Source of the DNA: Bifidobacterium castoris
Lineage (GTDB): Bacteria; Actinomycetota; Actinomycetes; Actinomycetales; Bifidobacteriaceae
Assembly (NCBI RefSeq): GCF_003952025.1
Contig: NZ_QXGI01000001.1
Coordinates: forward strand, 62,001 to 126,000
Length of the DNA stretch: 64,000 nt
Direction of reading: 5' to 3'
Shown: positions 44,010 through 53,220 of the stretch, one piece after another
How positions within the stretch are numbered: the stretch's first letter is position 1
Layout of the letters: every line of letters begins with the position of its first letter
The notes under the pieces: model-generated
Databases searched by the model: none
Seen by the model: the letters and a program-made list of their open reading frames with translations, nothing else
What the model was told of the DNA's origin: nothing
Translations under genes and position numbers: made by a program

Positions 44010-45547
44010 GAGAGGAACCGAACCGTCTCGACGACTTCGCGCACAGGACGCGCGCCGTCGCGACCACGGCCGTCACGGGCGTCGCCGTCATCGCGCTGTT
44101 CGCCGCGCTGACGGTCGTGCCGCCGCGTTCCGGCGCGCACGACACGCCGGCCGTCGCCGACGCGACGACATCCGAGCAGGCCAGCGCCCGGCAGACGCTG
44201 AGCTACTGCCCGGCCGCGATGACGATCGCCGACACGGCGTCCTACGGCGACGAGGAGTTCCGCACATCGACCGGCGACCTCGCCTCGGCCCGCCGCTACG
44301 CGGCCTTCGGATCGGTGTTCCACGCCCAGGTCGACCGGCTCGGCGCCGACGGCTCGTCCGACGGGCTCGTCCTCGAAGGCGCACGCGACGCGGAGGGATC
44401 CGACGTCTTCATCGCCGGTCAGGACAAGGCCGCCGACGCCGCGATCCTCGACACGCGGCTGCTGTCCGCGGCCGACGGCACCGGATCGACCGGCGCCGTC
44501 GCCTCATGGGCGACGACAGGCGACATCCCCGGCATCGCCGCCGCGTCCTGCGTGACGCCGGCCCTGGTCCAACGCTTCCTCGTTCCGAGCACGACGACCG
44601 GCAACACGCAGCAGCTCGTCGTCGTCAACCCCTCCGACAAACCCACCAGCGTCGACATCGCGATATGGGGGACGGAACACGGCAGGATCACGCCGGCCAC
44701 ATCGTCCGTCCTCACCGTCGGCGCCGACGGGAGCGCCGACATGCTGCTCAACGCCGCCGCCCCCGACGAGCAGGGCCTCTACGTGAGCGTGACCAGCCGC
44801 GACGCGGCCGTCGGCGCCATCGTCCGCTCCGTCGCGATCGACGGACTGACGCCGCACGGCAACGACTACGTGGCGCCGCTCGACGCGGCCGCCACTACGC
44901 AGACGATCATGCTGCCCGACGGCGATGCCACGACGACGCTGAGCGCGTACGCGGACAAGGACGCCACGATCACGCTGTCCTGGATGAGCGACCACGGCCT
45001 GGTCGACATCGGCCGTCTCGACGCGCACGCCGGCAAGGTCACGCTCAAGGAACTCAAGGACCGGCCCAAGGACGCCCACGCGATCCTCGCGCAAAGCGAC
45101 ACCCCATGCACGCTCGCCGCCCAAAGCACGGTCGAAGGCGCCGACGGCCAACGCGACTACGCCGTCATCGGCGCGCACGCCGCATACGCGCAGTCCGCGC
45201 TCGCGCTGCCGAACGGCACGGACGCGACGATCGCACTCGCCAACATGGGCGAGAAGGGCGCGACGATCACCTTCACCGGCTACGACGGGAAGGGCGAGCA
45301 AAGCGGAACCAAACGCGTCAAGGTCGACGCCGACTCGTCGACGACCCTCGACGCCGCCGACCTGGGCGGCGTCGTCGCCGCGATCCGCGTCGACGACGCC
45401 GACGCGACGATCGTCTGGGGAGCGTTCCCGACGAACGCGACGCTGCGCGACGCGAAGACCGCGGCGCTCGCCTACGTGCCGGCGACGAGCCTCGACGTGC
45501 CGCGGCAGCTCGTGCACGCGTTCAACGATCCGGGCATCGTGCGCTGA
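44006..45547 (+). CDS. DUF5719 family exported protein
   Basis: It is a 513-residue protein of unknown function found next to large glycosyltransferases in actinobacteria. A signal-anchor segment (about 17-40) precedes an all-beta extracytoplasmic part with repeated stretches such as VVVNPSDKPTSVDIAIWG and IALANMGEKGATITFTGYDG, suggesting tandem immunoglobulin-like beta sandwiches. Four cysteines (SYCPA, ASCVT, TPCTL and none later in the tail) are spread out. AAGGAGGAACAGC precedes the ATG that overlaps the GT2 stop. A role in exporting or anchoring the GT2 product is inferred from coupling. Confidence 0.82.
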   Translation: MREEPNRLDDFAHRTRAVATTAVTGVAVIALFAALTVVPPRSGAHDTPAVADATTSEQASARQTLSYCPAAMTIADTASYGDEEFRTSTGDLASARRYAAFGSVFHAQVDRLGADGSSDGLVLEGARDAEGSDVFIAGQDKAADAAILDTRLLSAADGTGSTGAVASWATTGDIPGIAAASCVTPALVQRFLVPSTTTGNTQQLVVVNPSDKPTSVDIAIWGTEHGRITPATSSVLTVGADGSADMLLNAAAPDEQGLYVSVTSRDAAVGAIVRSVAIDGLTPHGNDYVAPLDAAATTQTIMLPDGDATTTLSAYADKDATITLSWMSDHGLVDIGRLDAHAGKVTLKELKDRPKDAHAILAQSDTPCTLAAQSTVEGADGQRDYAVIGAHAAYAQSALALPNGTDATIALANMGEKGATITFTGYDGKGEQSGTKRVKVDADSSTTLDAADLGGVVAAIRVDDADATIVWGAFPTNATLRDAKTAALAYVPATSLDVPRQLVHAFNDPGIVR

Positions 45548-45556
45548 GACGCGCCG

Positions 45557-45985
45557 TCACAGTCCGAAGTCGGGGTCGATCTCATCGGGGCGACGCCCGT
45601 ACAGTTCGGCGATCGACTCGACGATCTCGTCACGGATCGTCAGCTGCAGGTCGGTGCGGTTCGCCGCATGCGTCTGGATCGGCAGCCGGTACAGCACGAT
45701 GCGCGCGGGACTGCCATGCTCGGCGGGGAAGGCCTGCGAGAACAGACGCGGCTCATGCTCCCACGGCGCCGGCGACGACGGCGGCACGTCCTCTACCGCG
45801 AACTGCAGCGGGCGCACGAGATCCGGCCACGCGGCCGACAGACGACGGATCTGCGCGACGACGAGATCGTCGAAGAGGCCGGCGCGCGTGCGATAGCGCG
45901 GCAGACGCGTGCCGAACATCGGCGTGCGCATCCCGCGGCCATGACGGTTGCGATACACTGCGGCGTTCCAAGGAGGCTGGGTCAT
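45557..45985 (-). CDS. Small metallopeptidase-like protein (zincin-like DUF1025 family)
   Basis: It is a 142-residue protein of an actinobacterial family annotated as zincin-like. It shows RYRTRAGLFDDLVVAQIRRL, FAVEDVPPSSPAPWE and the C-terminal LQLTIRDEIVESIAELYGRRPDEIDPD, which aligns with the family. In this branch the HExxH zinc motif is replaced by IRDEIVES, so peptidase activity is doubtful. TACAGT lies 7 nt before the ATG; GGAGG directly abuts the start. Only 9 nt separate its stop from that of the DUF5719 gene, with no terminator between. Confidence 0.75.
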   Translation of the reverse strand: MTQPPWNAAVYRNRHGRGMRTPMFGTRLPRYRTRAGLFDDLVVAQIRRLSAAWPDLVRPLQFAVEDVPPSSPAPWEHEPRLFSQAFPAEHGSPARIVLYRLPIQTHAANRTDLQLTIRDEIVESIAELYGRRPDEIDPDFGL

Positions 45986-46041
45986 GGCCTCCACTGTAGC
46001 CGACCGCATCCCGCGCCGGCGCCGCCCATCGCGCAGACACG

Positions 46042-46059
46042 GTAGGATACGTAGGATAC
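46042..46059 (+). repeat. Tandem 9-bp repeat duplicating a -10 element
   Basis: GTAGGATAC occurs twice head to tail, giving TAGGAT at 46043 and 46052, about 40-50 nt ahead of the HAD gene. Confidence 0.6.
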
Positions 46060-46096
46060 AAGGACCGCCAGCAACAAAACGGGGAAGTGGTGAACG

Positions 46097-46903
46097 ATGA
46101 ACGAACCCAACATCGCCAACAGCACCGAAGTGGACGTCGACGCGCTGTGTCGGCGCATGCGCGTCGCCGCGTTCGACCTCGACGGCACGCTCGCACGCTC
46201 GAAGAAGCCCATGCACGACGACATCGCCCGGGCCCTGAGCGAATTGACGACGCTGATCCCGGTCGCCATCGTCTCCGGCGGCGTCATGCCGCTCATCGAA
46301 AGCCAGGTCACCGACATGCTCACCCCCGACGCCGACCGCGCCAACCTGCACCTCATGCCCACGACCGGCACGCGCTACTACCGCTGGGACGGCGCCGAAT
46401 GGTCCAAGGTCTACGAACGCGACCTGTCCGCGGCCGACCGCCGAGCCGCCGTCGCATCCCTCGAACGCCGCGCACGCGAACAAGGCATCTGGACCGACGA
46501 CAGCTGGGGCCCGATCATCGAGGACCGCGGCAGCCAGATCACCTACTCCGCGCTCGGCCAGCAGGCGCCCGTCGACGCCAAGGAACGCTGGGACCCCGAC
46601 AACGCCAAGAAGAACCGGCTCGCCGAAGCCGTCCAACATGACCTGCCCAACCTCAAAGTACGCTCCGGAGGCTCCACCAGCGTCGACATCTCCGCACGCG
46701 ACATCGACAAGGCCTACGCCGTGCGCGAACTCGCCCACGCCACCGGAGTCGACGTCGGATCGATCGCCTTCATCGGCGACCGCATGGACCCCGACGGCAA
46801 CGACTACCCGGCCGCGGCGGCCGGCACGATCGCCATCCGCGTCACCGGCCCCGAAGCCACCCTCCGGCTCATCGACGCCATCAACGCGCGACTGCGCCGA
46901 TAA
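46097..46903 (+). CDS. HAD-IIB phosphatase, phosphomannomutase-like
   Basis: It is a 268-residue HAD enzyme. Motif I is AAFDLDGTLARSKKP, motif II lies in VAIVSGG, and motif IV is FIGDRMDPDGNDYP. The cap segment DRGSQITYSALGQQAP with AKERWDPDNAKKNRL and VRSGGSTSVDISA resembles eukaryotic-type phosphomannomutase and bacterial HAD-IIB sugar phosphatases. The substrate is probably a hexose phosphate. Synteny with comF and a two-component pair is seen in other actinobacteria. Initiation at 46097 follows GGGGAAG. Confidence 0.83.
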   Translation: MNEPNIANSTEVDVDALCRRMRVAAFDLDGTLARSKKPMHDDIARALSELTTLIPVAIVSGGVMPLIESQVTDMLTPDADRANLHLMPTTGTRYYRWDGAEWSKVYERDLSAADRRAAVASLERRAREQGIWTDDSWGPIIEDRGSQITYSALGQQAPVDAKERWDPDNAKKNRLAEAVQHDLPNLKVRSGGSTSVDISARDIDKAYAVRELAHATGVDVGSIAFIGDRMDPDGNDYPAAAAGTIAIRVTGPEATLRLIDAINARLRR

Positions 46904-46920
46904 CGACGGGGAGCGACACC

Positions 46921-47712
46921 ATGACCGCGCGGCAAACAGGCACCGACGCGCTCGCGGCGGCATGGCGACAGCTGCGCGACATCCTACTGCCACGCGGCTG
47001 CGCCGGATGCGAACGACCCGACGCCGTCCTGTGCGACGAGTGCGCACAGGCCCTGCACCGGCCCACCGCCTTCCCGCTGCCGCTCTCATACGCCGGCCAC
47101 GGCATCGCCTGCGGCAGTTACCACGGCGCCGCCAGACGCGCCATCCTCTCATGGAAGGACCACGGCGACGCCGAAGCCGACGCGCCCCTCGCCGCCGCGC
47201 TCACCGACCTCTTCGACGACATAGGACGACGCCTCATCCAAACCCTCGACCCCGCGCCGACCGGAATCGGCATCGTGCCCGCACCCTCATCGCCTCACTC
47301 CATCCGGCACCGCGGACGGCGCCATCTTGACCCGCTCGCCGCCGCGCTCGCCGCGCACTGCCGTGACCTCGGCATGCCCGACACGCAGGTGCTGCCGATG
47401 CTGCAGGTGCGCGCCGTACGGGGCAAATCGGTGCAGACGCGCGGCGCCCGTGACCGCATGCGCCGCATCCACGGCCACATCACCATTGACGACGCCATAC
47501 GGCCCCCGGACCCGACGACGCCTCTCATCCTGCTTGACGACATCGTCACGACCGGGGCGACGATCGGCGTGTGCGCCGCCGCGCTCGCCGGCGCCGGACA
47601 CAGCGTGCTCACGGCTTTCGCGCTCGCCCACACGCCGCCGAAGGACGCCGTGCGCGGCGACGGCGCGGCCGGCGACACGGGTAGGCCGGGGACGGGGGAG
47701 CGACGCCGGTGA
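46921..47712 (+). CDS. comFC: ComF-family phosphoribosyltransferase
   Basis: It is a 263-residue protein. The N-terminal zinc ribbon has C27, C30, C38 and C41 (RGCAGCERPDAVLCDEC), followed by LSYAGHGIACGSYHGAARRAILSWKDHG. The type I PRTase domain has the PRPP loop LILLDDIVTTGAT (about 200-212) and the QTRGARDRMRRI stretch. ComF proteins aid DNA uptake in competent species; their role in actinobacteria is untested. GGGGAGCGACACC precedes the ATG, 17 nt after the HAD gene, so they likely form an operon. Confidence 0.88.
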   Translation: MTARQTGTDALAAAWRQLRDILLPRGCAGCERPDAVLCDECAQALHRPTAFPLPLSYAGHGIACGSYHGAARRAILSWKDHGDAEADAPLAAALTDLFDDIGRRLIQTLDPAPTGIGIVPAPSSPHSIRHRGRRHLDPLAAALAAHCRDLGMPDTQVLPMLQVRAVRGKSVQTRGARDRMRRIHGHITIDDAIRPPDPTTPLILLDDIVTTGATIGVCAAALAGAGHSVLTAFALAHTPPKDAVRGDGAAGDTGRPGTGERRR

Positions 47713-47772
47713 GCAACGGCGTCGGCTATGGGCGGATGCATCCGACGCATGCATCGTCACGACGGGGCTGAT

Positions 47773-48903
47773 TCACTGGCCGGCATAGGCGGCCTCGTCG
47801 TCCCTTCCCGGCCCCGCCTCCTGCCGCGCCTGCGGCTCGGGGGGCCTCACCGGCAACGTGATCTCGAAGTCGACGCCGCGGGGGTCGTCGACGACCTGGA
47901 CGGTGCCGCCGTGCAGCTTCGCCGCCCACCGCGCGATCGACAGGCCGAGGCCGGTGCCACCGGACTCGGTGCCGGGGCCGGACGTCCCCTTGACGAAACG
48001 GCGGAAGATGTCGTCGCGCACCTCCTTGGGGATGTCCGAGCCGAAGTTGACGACGTTGATGATCACCGTGTCGCCGCGTTCGCCGGCGTGCGCCTCGATG
48101 AGCACGGCCGTGTCGTCGCGAGAATGTTTGAGCGCGTTCGCGATGATGTTCGTCAGCAGCTGGCGCAGCCGCGCCTCGTCGCCTTCGACGACGAGGTCGT
48201 CGGGGATGCGCTGCTCGATCGTGTGCCCATGGCCGGCGTCGGCGTATTCGAGCGGGCCGACGGTCTCGTCGATGAGCTCGGCGACGTTGAGGCGTTCGAG
48301 CTCGAGGCTCGAGGCGCCGGCCTCGACACGCGACATGTCCAGCAGGAAGGAGATGAGGTCGGACAGGCGATGCGTCTGCTTGAGGATGTTCTCCATGTTC
48401 GCCGGGGTGGGTTCGACGACGCCGTCGGCCATGTTCTCGACCATCGCCTGCAGCGCCGAGACCGGCGTGCGCAGCTCATGGCTCACGTTCGCGATCATGT
48501 CGCGGCGCATCTGGTCGGCGTGCTCGAGCTCCTCGGCCATCACATTGAAGGATCTGGCGAGCTGGCCGATCTCGTCGTTCGTGCTCTTGCGCAGGCGCAC
48601 GCGCGCGGAGTAGTCTCCCTGGGCCATCGATTCGGCGACGTCGCGCATCTGCCGAAGCGGGCGTGTGAAGCTGCGCGACGTGCAGTACATGAAGATCAGC
48701 GTGATGGTGATCGTCAGCGGCATCGCCATCCAACCGTTGATGCCGATGATGTCGAGCATCCATGCGATGAGGAAGGCGAGGACGGTCGTGATCGCGATCA
48801 GCACGCTCAGTTCGGCACGCAGGGATGAGAACAAGCGGGGGCGCTTGCCGTCCTTCGCGGACCGCGCGCGCCCCATCGATGTTGTGGGTTTTTCGTGCTT
48901 CAT
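47773..48903 (-). CDS. Sensor histidine kinase without an extracellular domain
   Basis: It is a 376-residue kinase. Two membrane helices (about 32-52 and 58-76) are joined by only a few residues, so it has no extracytoplasmic sensor domain. A HAMP domain (77-130) leads to the phosphoacceptor NVSHELRTPVSAL (H142) and HATPase with NIIANALKHSRDD and TGLGLSIARW. The ATG overlaps the regulator's stop (TGATG). The location beside comF recalls mtrAB, but the missing sensor loop and absent lpqB argue against a direct equivalent. It may sense membrane state or a partner protein. Confidence 0.9.
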   Translation of the reverse strand: MKHEKPTTSMGRARSAKDGKRPRLFSSLRAELSVLIAITTVLAFLIAWMLDIIGINGWMAMPLTITITLIFMYCTSRSFTRPLRQMRDVAESMAQGDYSARVRLRKSTNDEIGQLARSFNVMAEELEHADQMRRDMIANVSHELRTPVSALQAMVENMADGVVEPTPANMENILKQTHRLSDLISFLLDMSRVEAGASSLELERLNVAELIDETVGPLEYADAGHGHTIEQRIPDDLVVEGDEARLRQLLTNIIANALKHSRDDTAVLIEAHAGERGDTVIINVVNFGSDIPKEVRDDIFRRFVKGTSGPGTESGGTGLGLSIARWAAKLHGGTVQVVDDPRGVDFEITLPVRPPEPQARQEAGPGRDDEAAYAGQ

Positions 48904-49619
48904 CACTGTTGCGGAGGTTCGAATGCGTAGCCCACGCCGTGCACGGTCCGGATCGTCGCGGCGCCGAGCTTGTGCCGCAGCGCCTTGACATGTGAGTCGA
49001 CGGTCCGCGTGCCGGAGGCGTCCACCCAGTCCCACACCTCCTCGAGCAGCTGCTCGCGCGTGAGCACCGACTTCGGCTTGCGCGCGAGCGTCGTCAGCAG
49101 ATCGAACTCGGTCGGCGTCAGATGCACGGTCTCGCCGTCGAGCGTCACGCGGCGTGTCGCCGGGTCGATGACGAGCGAGCCGAAGTCGAGGATCTTCTCA
49201 TGCTCCGATTTGCTCGCGATGACCTTCGCGCGCTCGACCCGGCGCAGCAGCGCCTTGACGCGGGCGACGAGCTCGCGCATCGAGAACGGCTTGGTCATGT
49301 AGTCGTCGGCGCCGGCGCCGAGCCCGATGATGACGTCGGACTCGTCGTCGCGCGCCGTGAGCATGAGCACCGGCACCGGACGCTGCGCGACGATGTGCTT
49401 CGTCGCCTCGATGCCGTCCATGCCCGGAAGCATGACGTCCATGACGACCAGATCGGGACGCAGCTGGGCGGCCGCCTTCACGGCGCTGATGCCGTCCGAA
49501 GCGATGCGGACCCTCCAGCCTTCGGCGGTGAGTCGTTGCGCGATGGCGGTGGCGAGCGTCGGCTCGTCCTCCACGACGAGAATCGTGTAGGCAGACGGCA
49601 TCTGTGCGTGTGCGACCAT
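48903..49619 (-). CDS. OmpR-family response regulator
   Basis: It is a 238-residue regulator. The receiver domain has acidic pocket VVEDEP (D18), phosphoacceptor D61 (VVMDVMLPG) and the TKPF lysine near 109. The C-terminal winged helix shows LTPTEFDLLTTLARKP and TRTVDSHVKALRHKLG. The start at 49619 is preferred over the GTG at 49625 because AAGGA lies 9 nt upstream. It forms a two-component pair with the overlapping kinase gene. Targets are unknown; the neighbouring glgB gene is on the same strand upstream but has its own start signals. Confidence 0.93.
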   Translation of the reverse strand: MVAHAQMPSAYTILVVEDEPTLATAIAQRLTAEGWRVRIASDGISAVKAAAQLRPDLVVMDVMLPGMDGIEATKHIVAQRPVPVLMLTARDDESDVIIGLGAGADDYMTKPFSMRELVARVKALLRRVERAKVIASKSEHEKILDFGSLVIDPATRRVTLDGETVHLTPTEFDLLTTLARKPKSVLTREQLLEEVWDWVDASGTRTVDSHVKALRHKLGAATIRTVHGVGYAFEPPQQ

Positions 49620-49645
49620 AATCACCAGTCCTTGGTCTTGTCGGT

Positions 49646-51898
49646 TCAGTTGTTCTCAGGGACGAGGAACACGACGCCGAGCGCCGGCACCGTGATGCGC
49701 GTCGACCATTCACGCGAATGGTACGCGCCGGCGTTCGCCTCGATGTCCGTGTTGTGGATGTCCGAGCCGCCGTACTTCTTGTCGTCGGTCGTCAGGACCT
49801 CCTTCCAGCGGCCGCCGAGGGGCAGCGCGACCTGATAGTCGGCCCACGCGGTGCCCGAGAAGTTGACGACGACGACCATGCGTTCGCCATGGGCGCCGAT
49901 GCGTTCGAAGCTCAGCGTGTTGTGGTCGGCGTCGTCGCTCGTCAGCCATTGGAAGCCGTCGGGCGTGAAGTCCTGGCTCCACAGCGCCGGCGAATCCTTG
50001 TACAGCTTGTTGAGGTCGGCGACGAGCGCCTGCACGCCGCTGTGGTCCGGCCAGTTGAGGCAGTCCCAGTCGAGCTGGCTGTTGTAGTCCCATTCGCCGT
50101 ACTGCGCGAGTTCGTTGCCCATGAAGGTCAGGTTCTTGCCCGGATGAGCCCACTGGTAGGCGAACAGCGAGCGGACGCCCGCGTAACGCTGCCAGTCGTC
50201 GCCCGGCATCTTGCCGAACAGCGAGCCCTTGCCGTAGACGACCTCGTCATGGCTGATCGGCAGCACGTAATGCTCCGAATACGCGTAGACCATCGAGAAC
50301 GTGATCTCGTTGTGGTGCCACTTGCGGTTGATCGGCTGCTCGTGCAGGTACTCGAGCGTGTCGTGCATCCAGCCCATGTTCCACTTGAGGCCGTAGCCGA
50401 GGCCTCCCTGGTCGGTCGGCGCCGTGACGCCCGGATACGCGGTCGACTCCTCGGCGATCATCATGATGCCCGGGTTGTTCTTGTACGCCGTGGCGTTCGC
50501 CTCCTTGATGAAGTCGATCGCCTCGAGGTTCTCGCGGCCGCCGAACTTGTTCGGATGCCACTGGCCCGGCTCGCGGCTGTAGTCGAGGTAGAGCATCGAG
50601 GAGACCGCGTCGACGCGCAGGCCGTCCATATGGTATTCGTCGAGCCAGAAGCATGCGTCGGCGACGAGGAAGTTGCGCACCTCGCGACGGCCGAAGTTGA
50701 AGATGTAGGTTCCCCAGTCCGGATGCTCGCCGCGCGTCGGGTCGGGATCCTCGTACAGCGGCGTGCCGTCGAAGCGGCCCAGCGCGAACGCGTCCTTCGG
50801 GAAATGCGCCGGGACCCAGTCCATGATGACGCCGATGCCGGCCTCATGGAGGCGTTCGACGAGGTACTTGAAGTCGTCCGGACCGCCGAGGCGCGAATCC
50901 ACGGCGTAGTAGCCGGTGACCTGATAGCCCCACGAACCGGCGAAGGGATACTCCTCGAGCGGCATGAACTCCACATGCGTGAATCCGAGCTTCTGGACGT
51001 AGGGCACGAGCTTGTCTGCCAGCTCGCGGTAGTCGTGCACGTCCTTGCGCCAGCTGTTGGCGTGCACCTCGTAGATGCTCACCGGACCCTGATGGGGATC
51101 GGACTCGGCGCGCCGCTTCATCCAGCCGCCATCATGCCATTCGTGCGTGGACTCGACGACGATCGAACCGGTGCGCGGCGGCACCTCGTGCGAGCGCTCC
51201 ATCGGGTCGGCCTTCATCTCCCAGTTGTTGTAGGCGTTGAGGATGTGGAACTTGTAGATCTCGCCGGCCTCGACGTCTGGGACGAAGAGCTCCCAGACGC
51301 CCGATGAGCCGAGCTCTCGCATCGCATGGCACGTGCCGTCCCAGCCGTTGAAGTCGCCGACGACCTGCACGGCGTGCGCGTTCGGCGCCCATACGGTGAA
51401 CGCGGTTCCGACGACGCGCTCGCCCTTCGTGCCGTCGTTGCCGCCGAGCGGGTCGTCGTAGCGGCGCACGTGGGCGCCCATGGCCTCCCACAGGCGTTCG
51501 TGGCGTCCCTCGCCGAACAGGTAGAGGTCCATGTCGCCGATCGTCGGCAGATAGCGGTAGGGGTCGTTCTCGACGACGGTTGTGCCGTCGGCGCGCACGG
51601 TGCGGATGCGGTAGTCGGGGACGCCGCGGCCGTCCTTCGTCTTCACGGCCGGCACGAGCGCGACGAAGACGCCGTTGTGCTCGTGCTTCATCGCGTATTC
51701 GCCGTCGGCGGTGACGATCGTGACGGACCGCGCGCCGGGGCGCAGCACGCGGATCGTGCAGGTGTCGGGGAACTCGGCGGCGCCCAGATGGGCGCCGAGG
51801 ATCTCGTGGGGGTTGTAGAACGCGCCCTTGCTGACCTCGTCCAGCTGATCGCCGTTGACGGGGACGAGGGCTTTCTCATTGAATGTGAAGTTTGTCAT
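49646..51898 (-). CDS. glgB: 1,4-alpha-glucan branching enzyme
   Basis: It introduces alpha-1,6 branches into glycogen. It has 750 residues with an N-terminal CBM48 module ([23 protein letters not shown]) and a GH13 barrel. Catalytic regions are [15 protein letters not shown] (nucleophile Asp), [13 protein letters not shown] (Glu) and [14 protein letters not shown] (transition-state Asp). The C-terminal beta domain ends in [20 protein letters not shown] lies 7 nt before the ATG at 51898, predicting a leaderless mRNA. No other glycogen gene is in the window. Confidence 0.97.
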   Translation of the reverse strand: MTNFTFNEKALVPVNGDQLDEVSKGAFYNPHEILGAHLGAAEFPDTCTIRVLRPGARSVTIVTADGEYAMKHEHNGVFVALVPAVKTKDGRGVPDYRIRTVRADGTTVVENDPYRYLPTIGDMDLYLFGEGRHERLWEAMGAHVRRYDDPLGGNDGTKGERVVGTAFTVWAPNAHAVQVVGDFNGWDGTCHAMRELGSSGVWELFVPDVEAGEIYKFHILNAYNNWEMKADPMERSHEVPPRTGSIVVESTHEWHDGGWMKRRAESDPHQGPVSIYEVHANSWRKDVHDYRELADKLVPYVQKLGFTHVEFMPLEEYPFAGSWGYQVTGYYAVDSRLGGPDDFKYLVERLHEAGIGVIMDWVPAHFPKDAFALGRFDGTPLYEDPDPTRGEHPDWGTYIFNFGRREVRNFLVADACFWLDEYHMDGLRVDAVSSMLYLDYSREPGQWHPNKFGGRENLEAIDFIKEANATAYKNNPGIMMIAEESTAYPGVTAPTDQGGLGYGLKWNMGWMHDTLEYLHEQPINRKWHHNEITFSMVYAYSEHYVLPISHDEVVYGKGSLFGKMPGDDWQRYAGVRSLFAYQWAHPGKNLTFMGNELAQYGEWDYNSQLDWDCLNWPDHSGVQALVADLNKLYKDSPALWSQDFTPDGFQWLTSDDADHNTLSFERIGAHGERMVVVVNFSGTAWADYQVALPLGGRWKEVLTTDDKKYGGSDIHNTDIEANAGAYHSREWSTRITVPALGVVFLVPENN

Positions 51899-51979
51899 GT
51901 ATCCGAGAATACGCATGTTTTCCCGGCGGCACGAGCGGATTCGCGGTTTTCTCTATCTTTTTTTCCAATCTTCCACCAA

Positions 51980-52000
51980 GTCCACGCAAAATGACATAAT
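51980..52000 (+). promoter_or_regulatory. AT-rich promoter region of carD
   Basis: The 51940-52020 stretch is far more AT rich than the surroundings. A CATAAT hexamer near 51993 with TTCCAC 18 nt upstream could be the carD promoter, with a leader of about 35 nt ending in ACGGAGG. Confidence 0.45.
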
Positions 52001-52034
52001 TGCATGCGTTTCTGATTTTTCTCACGGAGGATTC

Positions 52035-52631
52035 ATGGGCTACAAGGTCGGCGATATGGTCGTGTACCCGCGTCACGGCGCGGCGAAGATCGAGGCCATT
52101 ACCGAACGGACTGTTAAGGGCGTGACGCGTGAGTATCTCAAGCTTTCGGTGCTTTCCTCCGATGACCTTGAGATCTTCGTGCCCGTCGACAACGTGAAGA
52201 AGGTCGGCGTGCGCGACATCGTGGACGGCGACGAGGTGGCGAAGGTGTTCGCGATCCTGCGCACCCCGATCATCGAAAAGGAGATGAACTGGTCGCGCCG
52301 GTACAAGCTCAACGTTGAGAAGATCTCGACCGGCGACGTCAACAAGATCGCCGAGGTCGTGCGCGACCTGGCGCAACGCGACGTCGACGAGCACGGCCTG
52401 TCCGCCGGCGAGAAGCGCATGCTGACGAAGGCGCGCAGCATCCTGACTTCGGAGATCGCGCTGTCGGAGAAGATCGAGGAGGGGGAGGCTCAGCGCCTGC
52501 TCGACGTCAACCTCGGCTACAGCGAGCCGCGGCCCGGCGACGACGGGCACCACACGCAGGCCCCCGATGAGCCGGCCTCCGATACGCTCGCGCGCATCGA
52601 GTCCGAGAACAAGAAGCCGAAGAAGAAGTGA
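52035..52631 (+). CDS. carD: CarD-family RNA polymerase-binding regulator
   Basis: CarD stabilises open complexes at actinobacterial promoters. The 198-residue protein starts with the RNA polymerase-interaction domain (YKVGDMVVYPRHGAAKIEAI). A helical DNA-binding domain follows (WSRRYKLNVEKISTGDV, EHGLSAGEKRMLTKARSIL). A polar tail of about 40 residues ending in Lys-rich sequence extends beyond the usual length of roughly 160. ACGGAGG precedes the ATG. Its TGA overlaps the ispF GTG start. Confidence 0.95.
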   Translation: MGYKVGDMVVYPRHGAAKIEAITERTVKGVTREYLKLSVLSSDDLEIFVPVDNVKKVGVRDIVDGDEVAKVFAILRTPIIEKEMNWSRRYKLNVEKISTGDVNKIAEVVRDLAQRDVDEHGLSAGEKRMLTKARSILTSEIALSEKIEEGEAQRLLDVNLGYSEPRPGDDGHHTQAPDEPASDTLARIESENKKPKKK

Positions 52632-53119
52632 CGCCCGACCTGCGCTGCGGACTGGGCTTCGACGCGCATCGGTTCTCCGCCGACGCCGACCGGCCGCTGT
52701 TCCTCGCGACGCTGCGCTGGGACGGCGCCGGCGTCGAAGGGGACTCGGACGGCGACGTGGCGGTGCATGCGCTCATCGACGCGCTGCTCGCCGCGGCGGG
52801 TCTGGGCGACATCGGCGCGTTGTTCGGCGTGGGCGCCAAATCCCGGGGGGCCGGCATGCGCGGCGGCGCGATGCTCGCGGACACGGTGCGGCATCTGCAA
52901 GCGAACGGCTGCTTCCCGCGAAGCGCGTCGGTGGCGCTCATCGGCAACCGGCCGAAGATAGGTCCGCGCCGGGACGAGGCAGCGGCGGCGATGTCGGCGA
53001 TCTGCGGATGCCCGGTCGCGCTGACGGCGACGACGACGGACGGCATGGGGTTCACCGGCCGGGGCGAAGGCGTCGCCGCCATCGCGACGGCGCTCGTGGA
53101 TGTCGGCGACATGGCGTGA
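52628..53119 (+). CDS. ispF: 2-C-methyl-D-erythritol 2,4-cyclodiphosphate synthase
   Basis: It makes MEcPP in the MEP isoprenoid pathway. The 163 residues show metal ligands D12 and H14 (GFDAHRF) and H47 (DVAVHALIDALL), and the C-terminal TTTDGMGFTGRGEG loop. It starts with GTG overlapping the carD stop (GTGA). In many actinobacteria ispD lies between carD and ispF; here it is absent from the window, so the enzyme must be encoded elsewhere if present. Confidence 0.95.
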   Translation: MTPDLRCGLGFDAHRFSADADRPLFLATLRWDGAGVEGDSDGDVAVHALIDALLAAAGLGDIGALFGVGAKSRGAGMRGGAMLADTVRHLQANGCFPRSASVALIGNRPKIGPRRDEAAAAMSAICGCPVALTATTTDGMGFTGRGEGVAAIATALVDVGDMA

Positions 53120-53141
53120 AAAGTCCCATCCCGATATGATG

Positions 53142-53180
53142 AAGGCCGTCCCTGCGAAAGACGATCGGAGGGACGGCCTT
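53142..53180. terminator. Bidirectional terminator between ispF and the metal ABC operon
   Basis: A 12-bp perfect stem (53142-53153 with 53169-53180) and 15-nt loop lie between convergent stops; the outer bases are AA/TT. Confidence 0.75.
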
Positions 53181-53220
53181 GCGTATGCCTGGCGTCGTGT
53201 TCCCGGCGCCGTGAGGACGT

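Noticed and set aside
47731-47755. Short palindromes between comF and the kinase gene as a terminator
   Set aside because: The best stem is only 6-7 bp without a T run, unlike the long hairpins at other convergent sites.
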